NCBI GenBank assembly: GCA_964589935.1
Contig: CAZPVD010000004.1
Location: 1 to 64,000 of the forward strand
Reading direction: 5' to 3'
Source of the DNA: VHCN01 sp964589935
Lineage (GTDB): Bacteria; Verrucomicrobiota; Verrucomicrobiia; Limisphaerales; VHCN01
Length of the DNA: 64,000 bases
The position numbers and the translations under genes were made by a program. Of the stretch, positions 8,855 through 17,847 are shown one piece after another. Each line of letters opens with the position of its first letter. Position 1 is the stretch's first letter. The notes under the pieces are model-generated. The model was not told where the DNA came from, made no database searches, and was given only the letters and a program-made list of their open reading frames with translations.

Positions 8855-10078
8855 ATGCCTTCACTTTTTTTCCTCGCACTCTTTTTCCTCGCGCTTGCCG
8901 TGTCGGCGCGCGCGCAGATTGATCCGGTGAAGCGCTCGCTGGTGCAGCTCGGCTACAACCAGCCGCTCGAAGGCCGTGGCCCCATCGCGGCTTACGCGTA
9001 TCTTTATTACAACCAGCCCGGCTGGTCGCGGACGAACCTCACGTTGCGCCTCGCCATCGCGCCGGGCTACGTGGACGGCGAGCTGGGCTTCACGCACCTG
9101 CTCGGCGAGCAGACGGATTTTGCAATTGGTCTTGCTGGCGGCGGCTTCGCGGACAGTTTCTCCGAGGTGCGTGGCGGGCATTTTCTTCAGGAGGAATCCT
9201 TCACCGGCCACGGCGGCGAAGTGTCCGCGAGCGTTTATCACCTGTTCAATCCGGGCGACCGCATCCCGCTCAATGGCGTGCTGCGCGGCGTCTTGCACTA
9301 CTCGGCGTTTGAGCGCGACGACCGCACTGCGCCGGGCTTCGTGCTGCCGGACGACCACCCGACGTATCATCTGCGCGCGGGGCTGCGCTTCGGCGGACGC
9401 GAGCCGGTGCTCACGCCGGACGCGGCGATGGAACTCTCGCTGTGGTATGACGGCCAGCTTCGCCAGCACTTCGGGCTTTACGGCTTCGGCAACGACCGGG
9501 TGCTCGAACACGACGCGCATCTTTTCTGGGGCCGCGCGCTGCTCGCGCTCAACAACACCAACACCGGCCGCGCGTTCACGCTGAACATCACCGCCGGCAC
9601 GAGCGCGAACGCCGACCGTTTCAGTTCGTTCCGCCTCGGCGCGGCGCTGCCGCTTGCGGCGGAGTTCCCGTTGAACCTGCCCGGATATTATTTCGAGGAG
9701 ATTTCCGCCCACCGCTTCGTGCTTGTCGGCGGCTCGTATTCCGTCGCGCTCGACGAGCGGCAGCACTGGCACGCGGTCGCGTTCGGCACGACCGCGGCGG
9801 TGGATTACCTCAGCGGGTTTGCGCAGCCGGGCAACTGGCACACTGGCGTCGGCGGCGGAATCGCCTGGGAGTCCCGCACGCGCGTCTGGCAGGTGCAGCT
9901 CGGCTACGGCTACGGCGTGGACGCCATCCGCGACGGCCACCGCGGCGCGAACAGCATCGGCATCGTCGTCCAATACGACCTCGGCGCGGCGCGCTCAAAG
10001 CGTCTCGAATTCCCGCCCGGCACCGCACCGGAAAAGTCGCGCTTCCTCGACCGCTTCCTGCGCATCTTCGGCGGCTGA
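8855..10078 (+). CDS. Predicted outer-membrane beta-barrel protein
   Basis: A signal peptide (LFFLALFFLALAVSARA) is followed by about 390 residues of alternating beta-strand sequence rich in Tyr, Gly and aromatic girdle residues, for example AAYAYLYYNQPGW, WQVQLGYGYG and GIVVQYDLG. Strands are separated by short turns, as in outer-membrane barrels. The protein ends in a short Phe-Leu-Arg helix (RFLDRFLRIFGG) instead of a C-terminal aromatic strand, which is odd for a BamA substrate. No transporter or receptor family is recognised. ATG at 8855 opens the signal peptide; GTG at 8843 is an alternative. A role as porin or structural barrel is inference. Confidence 0.6.
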   Translation: MPSLFFLALFFLALAVSARAQIDPVKRSLVQLGYNQPLEGRGPIAAYAYLYYNQPGWSRTNLTLRLAIAPGYVDGELGFTHLLGEQTDFAIGLAGGGFADSFSEVRGGHFLQEESFTGHGGEVSASVYHLFNPGDRIPLNGVLRGVLHYSAFERDDRTAPGFVLPDDHPTYHLRAGLRFGGREPVLTPDAAMELSLWYDGQLRQHFGLYGFGNDRVLEHDAHLFWGRALLALNNTNTGRAFTLNITAGTSANADRFSSFRLGAALPLAAEFPLNLPGYYFEEISAHRFVLVGGSYSVALDERQHWHAVAFGTTAAVDYLSGFAQPGNWHTGVGGGIAWESRTRVWQVQLGYGYGVDAIRDGHRGANSIGIVVQYDLGAARSKRLEFPPGTAPEKSRFLDRFLRIFGG

Positions 10079-10159
10079 ACGTCGCCGCGCTTGACGCAGC
10101 GAAACCGCGAGTCCACCTTCAACGTCCAAGCTCGTGAGACATTGCGAACATTGCCGCCC

Positions 10160-12688
10160 ATGAACATGACTTTCATTCTCCGCCAAATTCGCCGCGCCGC
10201 GCTCGGTTGCGGTCTGCTTGCCACTGTCCCCGCCTTTGCCGCCGCGCCGGAGGCTACTCGTGATTCAACCGAGAACGTCAACGGTCTCACTGTGCGCGAG
10301 CGTCAGGGCCTGCGGCCGAGCGACGCGCTGCTCTTCAACGGCTGGGGCGTCACGCCCGCCGGACGCCACGCGCCCATCAGCGACCTTGCGCTCAAGATGC
10401 TCGTCGCGCCCGATGGCAAGACGCTCGTCGCCGTCTGCTGCGGCTACAACAACACCGGCCTCGCCGTGCTCGATATCGCGGGAGTCAAGGTGAGCGAGTT
10501 TCATCCGCTGAAGGAATGCTGGAACGGCCTCGCGTTCAGCCGTGACGGCAAAAAGATTTTCGTTTCCGGCGGTGACCTTGGCGAGATTCACATCTTCAAT
10601 TTCGCAAATGGCAAGGCCACGTTCGACAAATCGGTGAAGCCTTCGCCCGACGCCACGCCGGTGTTCCTCGCGGGCATCGCCGTGCATCCGGCCACCGGCG
10701 CACTCTACGTGTGCAACGAGGCGGATCACGAGGTCTGGGTGCTCCAGTCTGAAACGCTCACGCTCGAAACGACCATCGCCGTCGGACTGCATCCGCACTC
10801 GTGCGTGTTCGGCGCGGACAAAAAGCATCTCTACGTCAGCAACTGGGGCAGCCGCACCGTGAGCGCCGTGGACACCGAAAAGGGCCGCCGCTTGCGCGAC
10901 ATCACCGTCGGCCTGCGCCCGAACGACATGGCGCTCGCGCCGGACGGACGCCTCTTCGTCGCGTGCGCCGGCGACAACACGGTGCATGTCATCACGACCG
11001 CGAAACCGGAAAAGCCCGGCCCCGATCCCAGCCCGGCGCGGCGTTTGTGGGAAGGCACGCGCGAGGTCATCTCCACGTCGCTTTATCCGCAGTCACCGGA
11101 AGGCAGCACGCCGGACGCGGTGGCTGTTTCGCCGGACGGCAAGACGCTGTTCGTCGCCAACGCGGACAACAACTGCGTGATGGTGGTGGACATTTCCAAC
11201 GCGCTCTTCGAGCAGGCGCGCGAGCACAACGAGAGCGTGTCCCTCGTCAACGGCTTCATCCCGACGGGCTGGTATCCCTCGGCCGTCGCGGTCAGTGCGG
11301 ACAACAAGACGCTCATGGTTGCCAACGGCAAGGGCCTCACGTCGCACGCGAACTTTCCCGCGAAGGCCGCGGCTGCCGGTCCGGCGAAGAGCGGCGGCAA
11401 CCCCCGCTTCGATCACATCGGCAAGACACTTGAAGGCTCGGTGTCCTTCATCGAGCGGCCTGATGCGTCAAAAATGGCGGCCTACACGGAGCAGGTTCGC
11501 AAGAATTCGCCGTATCAGCCCGAGTGGCTCATGCGCGCGCCCCTCAAGAGCCAGTGCGTCGTGCCTGACCGCGTCGGCGATCCGTGCGCCATCAAGCATG
11601 TGCTCTACATCATCAAGGAAAACCGCACCTACGACCAGGTCTTGGGCGACATGAAGGACGCCGCGGGCAAACCGCTTGGCAACGGCGAGCCCAAGCTCAC
11701 CATCTACGGCGAGAAGATCACGCCCAACCACCACGCCATCGCGCGCGACTATGTGCTGCTCGACAACCTTTACTGCAATGGCGAGGTCAGCGTGGACGGA
11801 CACAGTTGGTGCGACGCCGCCATCGCGACTGACTTCAACCAGCGCTCGTGGATTCTCTCTTACTCCAAGCACGGCAAGCTGCCCGGCAACGAAGAAATGG
11901 AAAATCCCGCCAACGGCTACCTCTGGGACTTGTGCCGGCGCCACGGCGTGTCGTTCATGAACTACGGCGAGGGCGCGCAGCGCGTTCCCTCCGCGAACCG
12001 CGGACGCTGGCGCGCGGACTGGGCCGGCGGACGCGACATGAAGCTCGTGGACTTCTGGATCGAGGACTTGCAGAAGGCGGAAAAGACCGGCGTGCTCCCG
12101 CGCTTCACCATCATGTCGCTCGGCGAGAACCACACCAAGGGCACCACGCCCGGCGCCTTCACGCCCGACGCCTGCGTCGGCAGCAACGACCTCGGCCTCG
12201 GCAAGATCATCGAGGCCGCGAGCAAGAGCCGCTTCTGGCCGGAGATGGCCATCTTCGTCATCGAGGACGACGCGCAGAACGGCCCCGACCACGTGGACGC
12301 GCACCGCACGGTCGGCTTCGTCATCAGCCCGTATGTGAAGCGCAACTTCGTGGACAGCACCCTCTACACGACGGCCAGCATGATCCGCACGATGGAACTC
12401 ATCCTCGGTCTGCCGCCGCTGACGCAATACGACGCGGGCGCGACGCCCATGTTCAACTCCTTCACCAAGTCCGCCAAGCTCACGCCCTACAACGCCATCA
12501 CGCCGGAGATTGATTTGCTCGCGAAGAACACCGCCAAGTCGCCCTTCGCCAAGGAATCCGCCCGCATGAACTTCAAGGAATACGACCGCGCGCCCGAGGA
12601 CCAGCTCAACCGCATCCTCTGGCACGTCGCCAAGGGCATGGACGAACCCTATCCCACGCCCATCCACCGCGTCCTCTTCACGAAGTAA
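10160..12688 (+). CDS. Secreted YncE-type beta-propeller fused to phosphoesterase
   Basis: The protein has 842 residues. After a signal peptide (ALGCGLLATVPAFAA) come six to seven YncE/NHL-like blades up to about residue 440, with repeats such as LVAVCCGYNNTGLAVLDIAG, HLYVSNWGSRTVSAVDTE and TLFVANADNNCVMVVD. The C-terminal half is a phosphoesterase of the phospholipase C/acid phosphatase superfamily. It has the nucleophile motif IIKENRTYDQVLGD, the segment CNGEVSVDGHSWC, and the metal ligands in FVIEDDAQNGPDHVDAHRT. This fusion recurs in Verrucomicrobia and Acidobacteria; the substrate is unknown, periplasmic or extracellular. It overlaps the convergent sensor gene by 11 bases. ATG at 10160 is chosen over 10091 to begin near the signal peptide. 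Confidence 0.85.
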   Translation: MNMTFILRQIRRAALGCGLLATVPAFAAAPEATRDSTENVNGLTVRERQGLRPSDALLFNGWGVTPAGRHAPISDLALKMLVAPDGKTLVAVCCGYNNTGLAVLDIAGVKVSEFHPLKECWNGLAFSRDGKKIFVSGGDLGEIHIFNFANGKATFDKSVKPSPDATPVFLAGIAVHPATGALYVCNEADHEVWVLQSETLTLETTIAVGLHPHSCVFGADKKHLYVSNWGSRTVSAVDTEKGRRLRDITVGLRPNDMALAPDGRLFVACAGDNTVHVITTAKPEKPGPDPSPARRLWEGTREVISTSLYPQSPEGSTPDAVAVSPDGKTLFVANADNNCVMVVDISNALFEQAREHNESVSLVNGFIPTGWYPSAVAVSADNKTLMVANGKGLTSHANFPAKAAAAGPAKSGGNPRFDHIGKTLEGSVSFIERPDASKMAAYTEQVRKNSPYQPEWLMRAPLKSQCVVPDRVGDPCAIKHVLYIIKENRTYDQVLGDMKDAAGKPLGNGEPKLTIYGEKITPNHHAIARDYVLLDNLYCNGEVSVDGHSWCDAAIATDFNQRSWILSYSKHGKLPGNEEMENPANGYLWDLCRRHGVSFMNYGEGAQRVPSANRGRWRADWAGGRDMKLVDFWIEDLQKAEKTGVLPRFTIMSLGENHTKGTTPGAFTPDACVGSNDLGLGKIIEAASKSRFWPEMAIFVIEDDAQNGPDHVDAHRTVGFVISPYVKRNFVDSTLYTTASMIRTMELILGLPPLTQYDAGATPMFNSFTKSAKLTPYNAITPEIDLLAKNTAKSPFAKESARMNFKEYDRAPEDQLNRILWHVAKGMDEPYPTPIHRVLFTK

Positions 12689-13880
12689 CCTGCGGCGTGT
12701 TTTCTGTGCAACGCATCGCGCGCAGCCGCCCGGTGAGCTGGACAAGTTCCTGCCGCTGACGCAGCGCGACCAGGCAGTAGGCGAGGTCGTCCGCCAGCAC
12801 CACCAGCAGCTTTACCTCCTCGTCCGCGAAGCACTGCGCCTCCCCCGAATACAGACACAATACGCCGAAGATCTTCCCGTCGTCGCGCAAGGGCAGCGCC
12901 GCCGCCGACCGCAGGCCCGCCGACCGCACCCGTTGCCGGACCGACGCGAACTGTTGGTCGGTCTCCAAATCGCGACAGATGCACGGCTGCCGTGTCCGGA
13001 TGACCGCGTCGGCCAGGGGAAACTCCGTCCGCATTACCACGCCGCCGTCCGGTGGCAGTCCGAAGTAGCTGCCGGTCACCTTCCCGGCATGCTCGACAAC
13101 GCGCAATTGTTCCGCCCCCTCGACAAAGCCGACCCAGATCAGCCTCGGCTCCATCTGTGCGGCCAGCACCGCGCAGAAGTCCCGCAGCAAGCTCGCCTCA
13201 TCTGTCGCCCGCATGAGCACGGAATCAGCCGAAGTGGTGACGCTCAAGGTGCGGTTGAGCTGCCGTAGGCGCTGCTCCATCTGCACCATCGAAGAGATGT
13301 CGTGCGTGAGTGCCAGCACCTCGCGCACCGTGCCGTCGGTCCTGAGCAACGGCAGGAATGTGTAGATCAAGTTGATCTGACCGGCTTTGGTCTGATGCTC
13401 CACCACCTGCGACTGTCGCCGCCGCGTCTCCAGCGCGCGTTTCAACGTTGGCAGATAGGCGTTCACCAGCTCGATCGGAAACACCTCTTCGTCCCGCCGC
13501 CCGAGGACTTGATTCACCGACATCTGCTTGGCGAGCAGACCCTGCGGATTCACGTAACTAAAGCGCCGCTCGGCGTCGTAAATGGCGAACGAATATGGAT
13601 AGTGCGTTGCCGTGGCCGCGAAGCGCTCTTCGCTTTCCTCCAATTCCAAGCGGATGGTCGCCTCCTGCACCGGATGCCGTCGTTGCAGCCAGTAAATCAT
13701 CCCTGCGGAGACGACCACGAATGCCAGTCCCCGGCTGATGTCGAGCCACAGACGGCTGGCCGGCGTCTGTAGCGCAAATTTCAGCGCCGCGTTCGACAGG
13801 ATAATCCAAACCAAGGCTCCCGCCACGTAAAGACGCGTGACGCGCGCCGGCACCCCGGCCTGACCGATATAAGGTCTCAT
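12678..13880 (-). CDS. Membrane PAS-GAF sensor protein lacking an output kinase
   Basis: The protein has 400 residues. Two membrane helices near the N-terminus (LYVAGALVWIILSNAALKF and GLAFVVVSAGMIYWL) are followed by a PAS domain (about 80-200, with FAIYDAERRFSYVNPQGL) and a GAF domain (about 220-380, with DEASLLRDFCAVLAAQ and SAAALPLRDDGKIFGVLC). No histidine kinase, GGDEF or other output domain follows. The gene could therefore be a truncated kinase or a stand-alone sensor acting by contact. Two receiver-only genes lie divergently next to it and may be in the same circuit, which is inference. The start is ATG at 13880; the frame extends to a TTG at 13922. Confidence 0.78.
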   Translation of the reverse strand: MRPYIGQAGVPARVTRLYVAGALVWIILSNAALKFALQTPASRLWLDISRGLAFVVVSAGMIYWLQRRHPVQEATIRLELEESEERFAATATHYPYSFAIYDAERRFSYVNPQGLLAKQMSVNQVLGRRDEEVFPIELVNAYLPTLKRALETRRRQSQVVEHQTKAGQINLIYTFLPLLRTDGTVREVLALTHDISSMVQMEQRLRQLNRTLSVTTSADSVLMRATDEASLLRDFCAVLAAQMEPRLIWVGFVEGAEQLRVVEHAGKVTGSYFGLPPDGGVVMRTEFPLADAVIRTRQPCICRDLETDQQFASVRQRVRSAGLRSAAALPLRDDGKIFGVLCLYSGEAQCFADEEVKLLVVLADDLAYCLVALRQRQELVQLTGRLRAMRCTENTPQVTS

Positions 13881-14054
13881 GTCTGTGCGTCCGACCGTGC
13901 GCCAGTCGCCGCGACCGTTCAATGGGGTGTTCTTCTATCTACAGCCAACGAAGCCTGCGGCGACATGCGAGCGGTGTTCCACCCAGGCCCCATTGCTCGC
14001 ATGCGCGGCCGCGAAATACTTTGCGGACGCAACCCCGCTCTGCTACCAAGCGGC

Positions 14055-14465
14055 GTGGCCGATTCCCCCGCACAGGTCCTTTACTTGGAAGACCAGCCCG
14101 TTGTGGGCGCCATCATCCTTCTTGAATTGCGGCGCAACGGAGTCGAAGCCACCACCGTGCACGGCGTCGAGCACGCCTTGGAACTCTCGCGCGGGAAAAA
14201 GTTCGACTTGATTCTCCTCGACGTGCTTTTGAACGGCACAACCGGATTTGAAGCCTGCCGCCGCCTGAGAACGGACGACAGCCTCAAGGACTTGCCGGTC
14301 ATCTTCTTCACTGGCGTGCCCAATGCGGAGGATGAGAGGCAAGCCATGCGGCTGGGTGCCGTGGCCTACCTCGACAAGGCGGCGGATACGCAGCAATTGG
14401 CCGAGCGCATTTTGACCGAGGTGCAACTCGCGCGGACTGCGGCCACGGGCAGGGCAAAAGGATAG
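14055..14465 (+). CDS. Stand-alone response-regulator receiver protein
   Basis: A single receiver (REC) domain of about 136 residues. The acidic pocket is YLEDQ, the phospho-acceptor Asp lies in FDLILLDVLLNG, the switch Thr in VIFFTG and the conserved Lys in AYLDKAAD. There is no output domain, so it would act by protein contact or as a phosphate shuttle. GTG at 14055 gives the normal short lead into the first strand; ATG codons at 13965 and 14001 would add an unconserved leader. It lies divergent from the PAS-GAF sensor and ahead of a second receiver gene. Confidence 0.82.
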   Translation: MADSPAQVLYLEDQPVVGAIILLELRRNGVEATTVHGVEHALELSRGKKFDLILLDVLLNGTTGFEACRRLRTDDSLKDLPVIFFTGVPNAEDERQAMRLGAVAYLDKAADTQQLAERILTEVQLARTAATGRAKG

Positions 14466-14627
14466 GCGCTGGAGTCGTTTCAGGCCCGGCCCAAGCCGCC
14501 CGCGAACCGTCCCATCTGGGGTAAATGCCCCATAGCGCCGTGCGCACAACCATTACAATAGCTTTGCAAATAAGTTATTGCACTCTGTCACTCAAATCAT
14601 ACACTCCAAAAGTTTTTGACCCAAACC

Positions 14628-15092
14628 ATGCAAGCATCGAACCCGGACCAACCCACCGCGCGCATCCTTTTGATTGAGGACCAGGTGGAGCTGGCCACCA
14701 TCATTCAATACATGTTTCAGGGCGTGCAGGTCGCGGTGACGGCCGCGCGCTCCGGCGAGCTGGGGCTGCAACTCGCGCGCCGCTCCAAGTTCGACTTGAT
14801 CCTGCTGGACTGGCATTTGCCGGGCATGAACGGGCTTGAAGTCTGCCGCGCGCTCAAATTGGACGAACAGCTCGCGGATATTCCCGTCATCTTTGCGAGT
14901 TCAAACCAGGAGCCGGAAACCCAAACCCTCGCCCACGAGGCCGGCGCGCTGGAATTCTTCGTCAAACCGTTTGACCTCCGGCTTTTCACCTGCCGCATCA
15001 TGAACATCCTGTCTGATGCGCGCCCCGAATTGTTCGCGCACATGGATGGGCCGGCGGCCTTCTCAAATGAGGAGTTCAGGCCCATCCCCTGA
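14628..15092 (+). CDS. Stand-alone response-regulator receiver protein
   Basis: This is a second single-domain receiver, 154 residues. Key positions are ILLIEDQ, the phospho-Asp in FDLILLDWHLPGMNG, Ser in VIFASSN and Lys in FFVKPFD. About 25 extra C-terminal residues (from ELFAHMDG) do not form a recognisable output domain. ATG at 14628 is preferred to the TTG at 14616. The 160-base AT-richer gap before it, and the strong terminator-like structure after it, suggest its own transcript, possibly served by the neighbouring PAS-GAF sensor or an unlinked kinase. Confidence 0.85.
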   Translation: MQASNPDQPTARILLIEDQVELATIIQYMFQGVQVAVTAARSGELGLQLARRSKFDLILLDWHLPGMNGLEVCRALKLDEQLADIPVIFASSNQEPETQTLAHEAGALEFFVKPFDLRLFTCRIMNILSDARPELFAHMDGPAAFSNEEFRPIP

Positions 15093-15495
15093 CGCGCGAC
15101 CGCTTTCCAATTTGATTCGGCCGGCCGGACTTATCCCCACGGGACATCCCCTGTCCCTTCTCCATTGCAGTCTGCCGGCCGAATCACTTCCCTTTTTTCA
15201 GGATTTCGATGGCGGCTTTTTGCAGGATAGGGACGCTCTGCTGGTCGTCCGCGGCCGCGGAGCAGCGCGCCCTGCCATTCAAATTCAAGTTGCAAGCGAA
15301 CGACTCAAAGTAGCCCACGATAAAAAAGTCCTTGCGCCTGATTGAGATTTTGCTAGAGATGAATCGTCCCGTTGGCAGCACGTTTCTTCAGTAGGGTTCC
15401 CCACCCTCACCTCCTTGGCGTGCGTCAGCGGGACATTTTCTTTTAGATATGGAGATCGCAGCCAACGGCGCGCGGAGTCGCGTTTCACTTCCAAA
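15093..15495. other. Intergenic stretch with one doubtful small frame
   Basis: Apart from the terminator structure this 400-base gap holds no convincing gene. A minus-strand frame at 15184-15381 encodes 65 residues (ending in QKAAIEILKKGK) and has a plausible amphipathic C-terminus, but it overlaps the terminator arm, lacks a Shine-Dalgarno and matches nothing I know. It could be a gene remnant. Confidence 0.35.
15114..15196 (+). terminator. Nested two-level hairpin followed by a T-run
   Basis: The arm GATTCGGCCGGC at 15114-15125 is perfectly complementary to 15174-15185. Inside the 48-base loop sits a second perfect hairpin, GGGACA (15141-15146) with TGTCCC (15152-15157). Six T residues follow at about 15191-15196. 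The placement, 22 bases past the receiver gene, fits an intrinsic terminator, although the outer loop is unusually long. Confidence 0.6.
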
Positions 15496-15915
15496 TCATT
15501 TCACCCGTGCGCCGAGGATGAGCGCGGCGAGCACCATTGTGGCGGCGTCGTAACCCGCGTTGATGAGGAAGAAGCGCACGGAGCGCTGCTCGAAGAGGTA
15601 GTTGGTGGCCGTGGGCACCGCGCCAAAGGCCACGCTCAACATCAGGCCCGTGCCGGCGGCGCAGCCGAGGCAGTCGCTCTTGATGGCCTTGAGCACGACC
15701 GCCAGCGCGAACACCTGCACCAGCCCCAGGAGGAACGTGAGCGCGAGTTGGGTCTTGGCATGTCCCTTGGCGGCGGCGATTTGCTCGGGCGTGATCTTCA
15801 ATTCCGCGAGCCACGGGTTCGCGAAGAGCTTGGGCGAATACCAAAGCCCGCCGATGCAGAACTTGACCGCGGCGGCGGCGGCTATGGCAAAGTAGTTGAG
15901 TTCGTTGAAGTGCAT
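15496..15915 (-). CDS. DUF1761 family integral membrane protein
   Basis: This 139-residue protein has four predicted membrane helices. The N-terminal signature FCIGGLWYSPKLFANPWL and the following ITPEQIAAAKG are typical of DUF1761. Later helices include LTFLLGLVQVFALAVVL and AATMVLAALILGARV at the very end. The family has no assigned function. ATG at 15915 gives the usual short lead before helix one. It follows the DUF885 gene on the same strand with a 45-base gap, so cotranscription is possible. Confidence 0.85.
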   Translation of the reverse strand: MHFNELNYFAIAAAAAVKFCIGGLWYSPKLFANPWLAELKITPEQIAAAKGHAKTQLALTFLLGLVQVFALAVVLKAIKSDCLGCAAGTGLMLSVAFGAVPTATNYLFEQRSVRFFLINAGYDAATMVLAALILGARVK

Positions 15916-15960
15916 GGGTTGCCTTTCAGTTGTGTGGAACGGGGAATAGTTCTGCAGGTT

Positions 15961-17745
15961 TTAGAAGACTTCGCCCCACTGCTGCGAATCGCGCAACATC
16001 ATTTCGCGCAGGAGCCGCACGGGCGGGGCGCCGAACTGCAGGAACGTGTCGTGGAAGTGCCGGAGCGAGAATTTGGCGCCCTCCTGCTGCTGCCAGTCGG
16101 CGCGGAGCTTGAGGATTTGAAGCTTGCCGAGCGTGTAGAGGCAGTAGCTCGGATCGTAGGTGCCGCGTGTGGCCTCGGATTTCGCGGGCTTCGGCTCGTA
16201 GTAGCAGTTGTCCTGGAAAAACTTCGTCGCATCCTCGACCGAGAGTCCGTTGCAGTGCATCTGCACGGCGCACACGAAGCGGCAGATGCGCAGCAACGCC
16301 TCGTCGGATTGCGCGAGGCGGTATTTCGCGGCGCGGATGAGTTCCTCGGCCGAGGGTTTTTCGCTCAGGCCGCCACCGAAGCCCTCGTCGAGCAACATCT
16401 GCTCGCTGTAATGCGCCCAGCCTTCGGTGAAGGCGTAGCTGGTGAAGATCTTGGCGGACTTGCTCGCGGGCGAGGCGTTGAGATGCAGGAACTGCGCGTA
16501 GTGGCCGGGGTAGGCTTCGTGGATGGTGACGACGTCAGTCGTGTAGTAGTTGAACGCAGTGAGCCATTCCTCCTTCTGCGGCGCGGGCCAGTCCTTCTCT
16601 GTCGGCGTGACGTAGTAATAGGCCTCGGTTGCGCGCGTCTCGAACGGCCCCGGCGTGTCCATCGAGGCGAAGCTCGTCGCGCGCATGAACGCCGGCGTCT
16701 CCTCGACGCGCGCGCGGACTTCGCTGGGAAAACTGATGACGTTCCGCTGAACGCAAAAATGCCTTATCTTCTCGATGTTCTTGCGCGTGTCGGGAATGAG
16801 GCTCTGCTCGGTCGGATGGTCCTTCTGAATGGCCTTGAAGACCTCGATCGCGGGCTTGTCGGGATCAATCACCTTCGCCGCGGCGGCGAACACGGACTGC
16901 TCGCGGCGCAGTTCGCGCATCGCAACATCGAGCAATTGCTCCGGCGTCAGCTCGATGAACTCGGTGACGCGGAGCATCTTCGTGAACTTCTCGCGTCCCA
17001 GCGCAAATGAGTCGTTCGCGCGCGGCAGGCGCTCCTTTTCGAGCCACTGCGCGTAGGCCTTGAGCTGCGCGACGGCGTTCGAGTTCACCGTGTTGAACTG
17101 CGCCATGAGCGCGGCGTTCTTCACGGGCTTGAGCGCGTCCACCAAGTCCTTCGCGAGAAAGTCCGCGCCGCCGTTGGCGATCTCGATGGCCGTCTCGACG
17201 AGCGGCTTGGGTAGCTCGGCGTCGAGGTTGGCGCGCGCGGCGGCGAAAATGGCAGGCGCGTGCGAAAGCACGCCGATGATGGAGCGCACGCGTTGTTCGA
17301 GCGGGGCGAAGTCGCGCTTGATGTAGATGTTCACATCGAGCACGCCCGCGTAAGTCATCGGGTTGTGCGTGTAGCCGCGCGCATCCTCGAAGCTGAAAAT
17401 CTCGCCGCGCACCGCCGAGAGCAGCAGGCGGTGGTCGAGCGAGGCCCGCGCAGTGAGATTTTTTGAGGGAAATTCTACGAGCCGTGATTCGAAGCGCTTG
17501 AGGCGCGCGAGTTCGGCGTCCAGCGACGCGCGGCTGAAGTCCGTGACGCGCCCGTCGTATTCGTGCAGGCCGAGGCCGGTGCCCGACTGCGGACGCCACG
17601 CGAGCCAGCTTGAGACGAACTCCTCCGCGACCCGGTCGAACTGGAGGTCGTGGTCAACGAACTCGACGCGCGTCGGCGGAGCGGGCGGTGTGGCGCACGA
17701 GGCAAGGAGAATTGCGGCGGCGAGCAGCGGCAGCGCGGTCTTCAT
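15961..17745 (-). CDS. DUF885 family lipoprotein, putative metallopeptidase
   Basis: The protein has 594 residues, the normal length for DUF885. A lipobox (ILLASC, Cys at about residue 17) predicts a lipid-anchored envelope protein. The zinc-peptidase-like signature is present: HEAYPGHYAQF and, some 40 residues later, EGWAHYSEQM, resembling the HExxH/E arrangement of gluzincins with an inserted Pro-Gly. The N-terminal half is helical, as in other members. Peptidase activity is inferred from the motif; the substrate is unknown. DUF1761 lies downstream. Confidence 0.88.
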   Translation of the reverse strand: MKTALPLLAAAILLASCATPPAPPTRVEFVDHDLQFDRVAEEFVSSWLAWRPQSGTGLGLHEYDGRVTDFSRASLDAELARLKRFESRLVEFPSKNLTARASLDHRLLLSAVRGEIFSFEDARGYTHNPMTYAGVLDVNIYIKRDFAPLEQRVRSIIGVLSHAPAIFAAARANLDAELPKPLVETAIEIANGGADFLAKDLVDALKPVKNAALMAQFNTVNSNAVAQLKAYAQWLEKERLPRANDSFALGREKFTKMLRVTEFIELTPEQLLDVAMRELRREQSVFAAAAKVIDPDKPAIEVFKAIQKDHPTEQSLIPDTRKNIEKIRHFCVQRNVISFPSEVRARVEETPAFMRATSFASMDTPGPFETRATEAYYYVTPTEKDWPAPQKEEWLTAFNYYTTDVVTIHEAYPGHYAQFLHLNASPASKSAKIFTSYAFTEGWAHYSEQMLLDEGFGGGLSEKPSAEELIRAAKYRLAQSDEALLRICRFVCAVQMHCNGLSVEDATKFFQDNCYYEPKPAKSEATRGTYDPSYCLYTLGKLQILKLRADWQQQEGAKFSLRHFHDTFLQFGAPPVRLLREMMLRDSQQWGEVF

Positions 17746-17847
17746 GCGCGGAGACTTTACCCGGAGGGACGTGCGACGCGAGTCCCAATCTTTCCTGGAC
17801 GAAGCACAGAAGGAGGACCCGCAAAGCTCGTCCTTCGCGTGCTCGGA

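Noticed and set aside
11468..12745. Minus-strand frame of 425 codons
   Set aside because: Antisense shadow of the phosphoesterase domain of the YncE fusion.
15415..17010. Long plus-strand frame of 531 codons
   Set aside because: Antisense shadow of the DUF1761 and DUF885 genes, no motif or signal.
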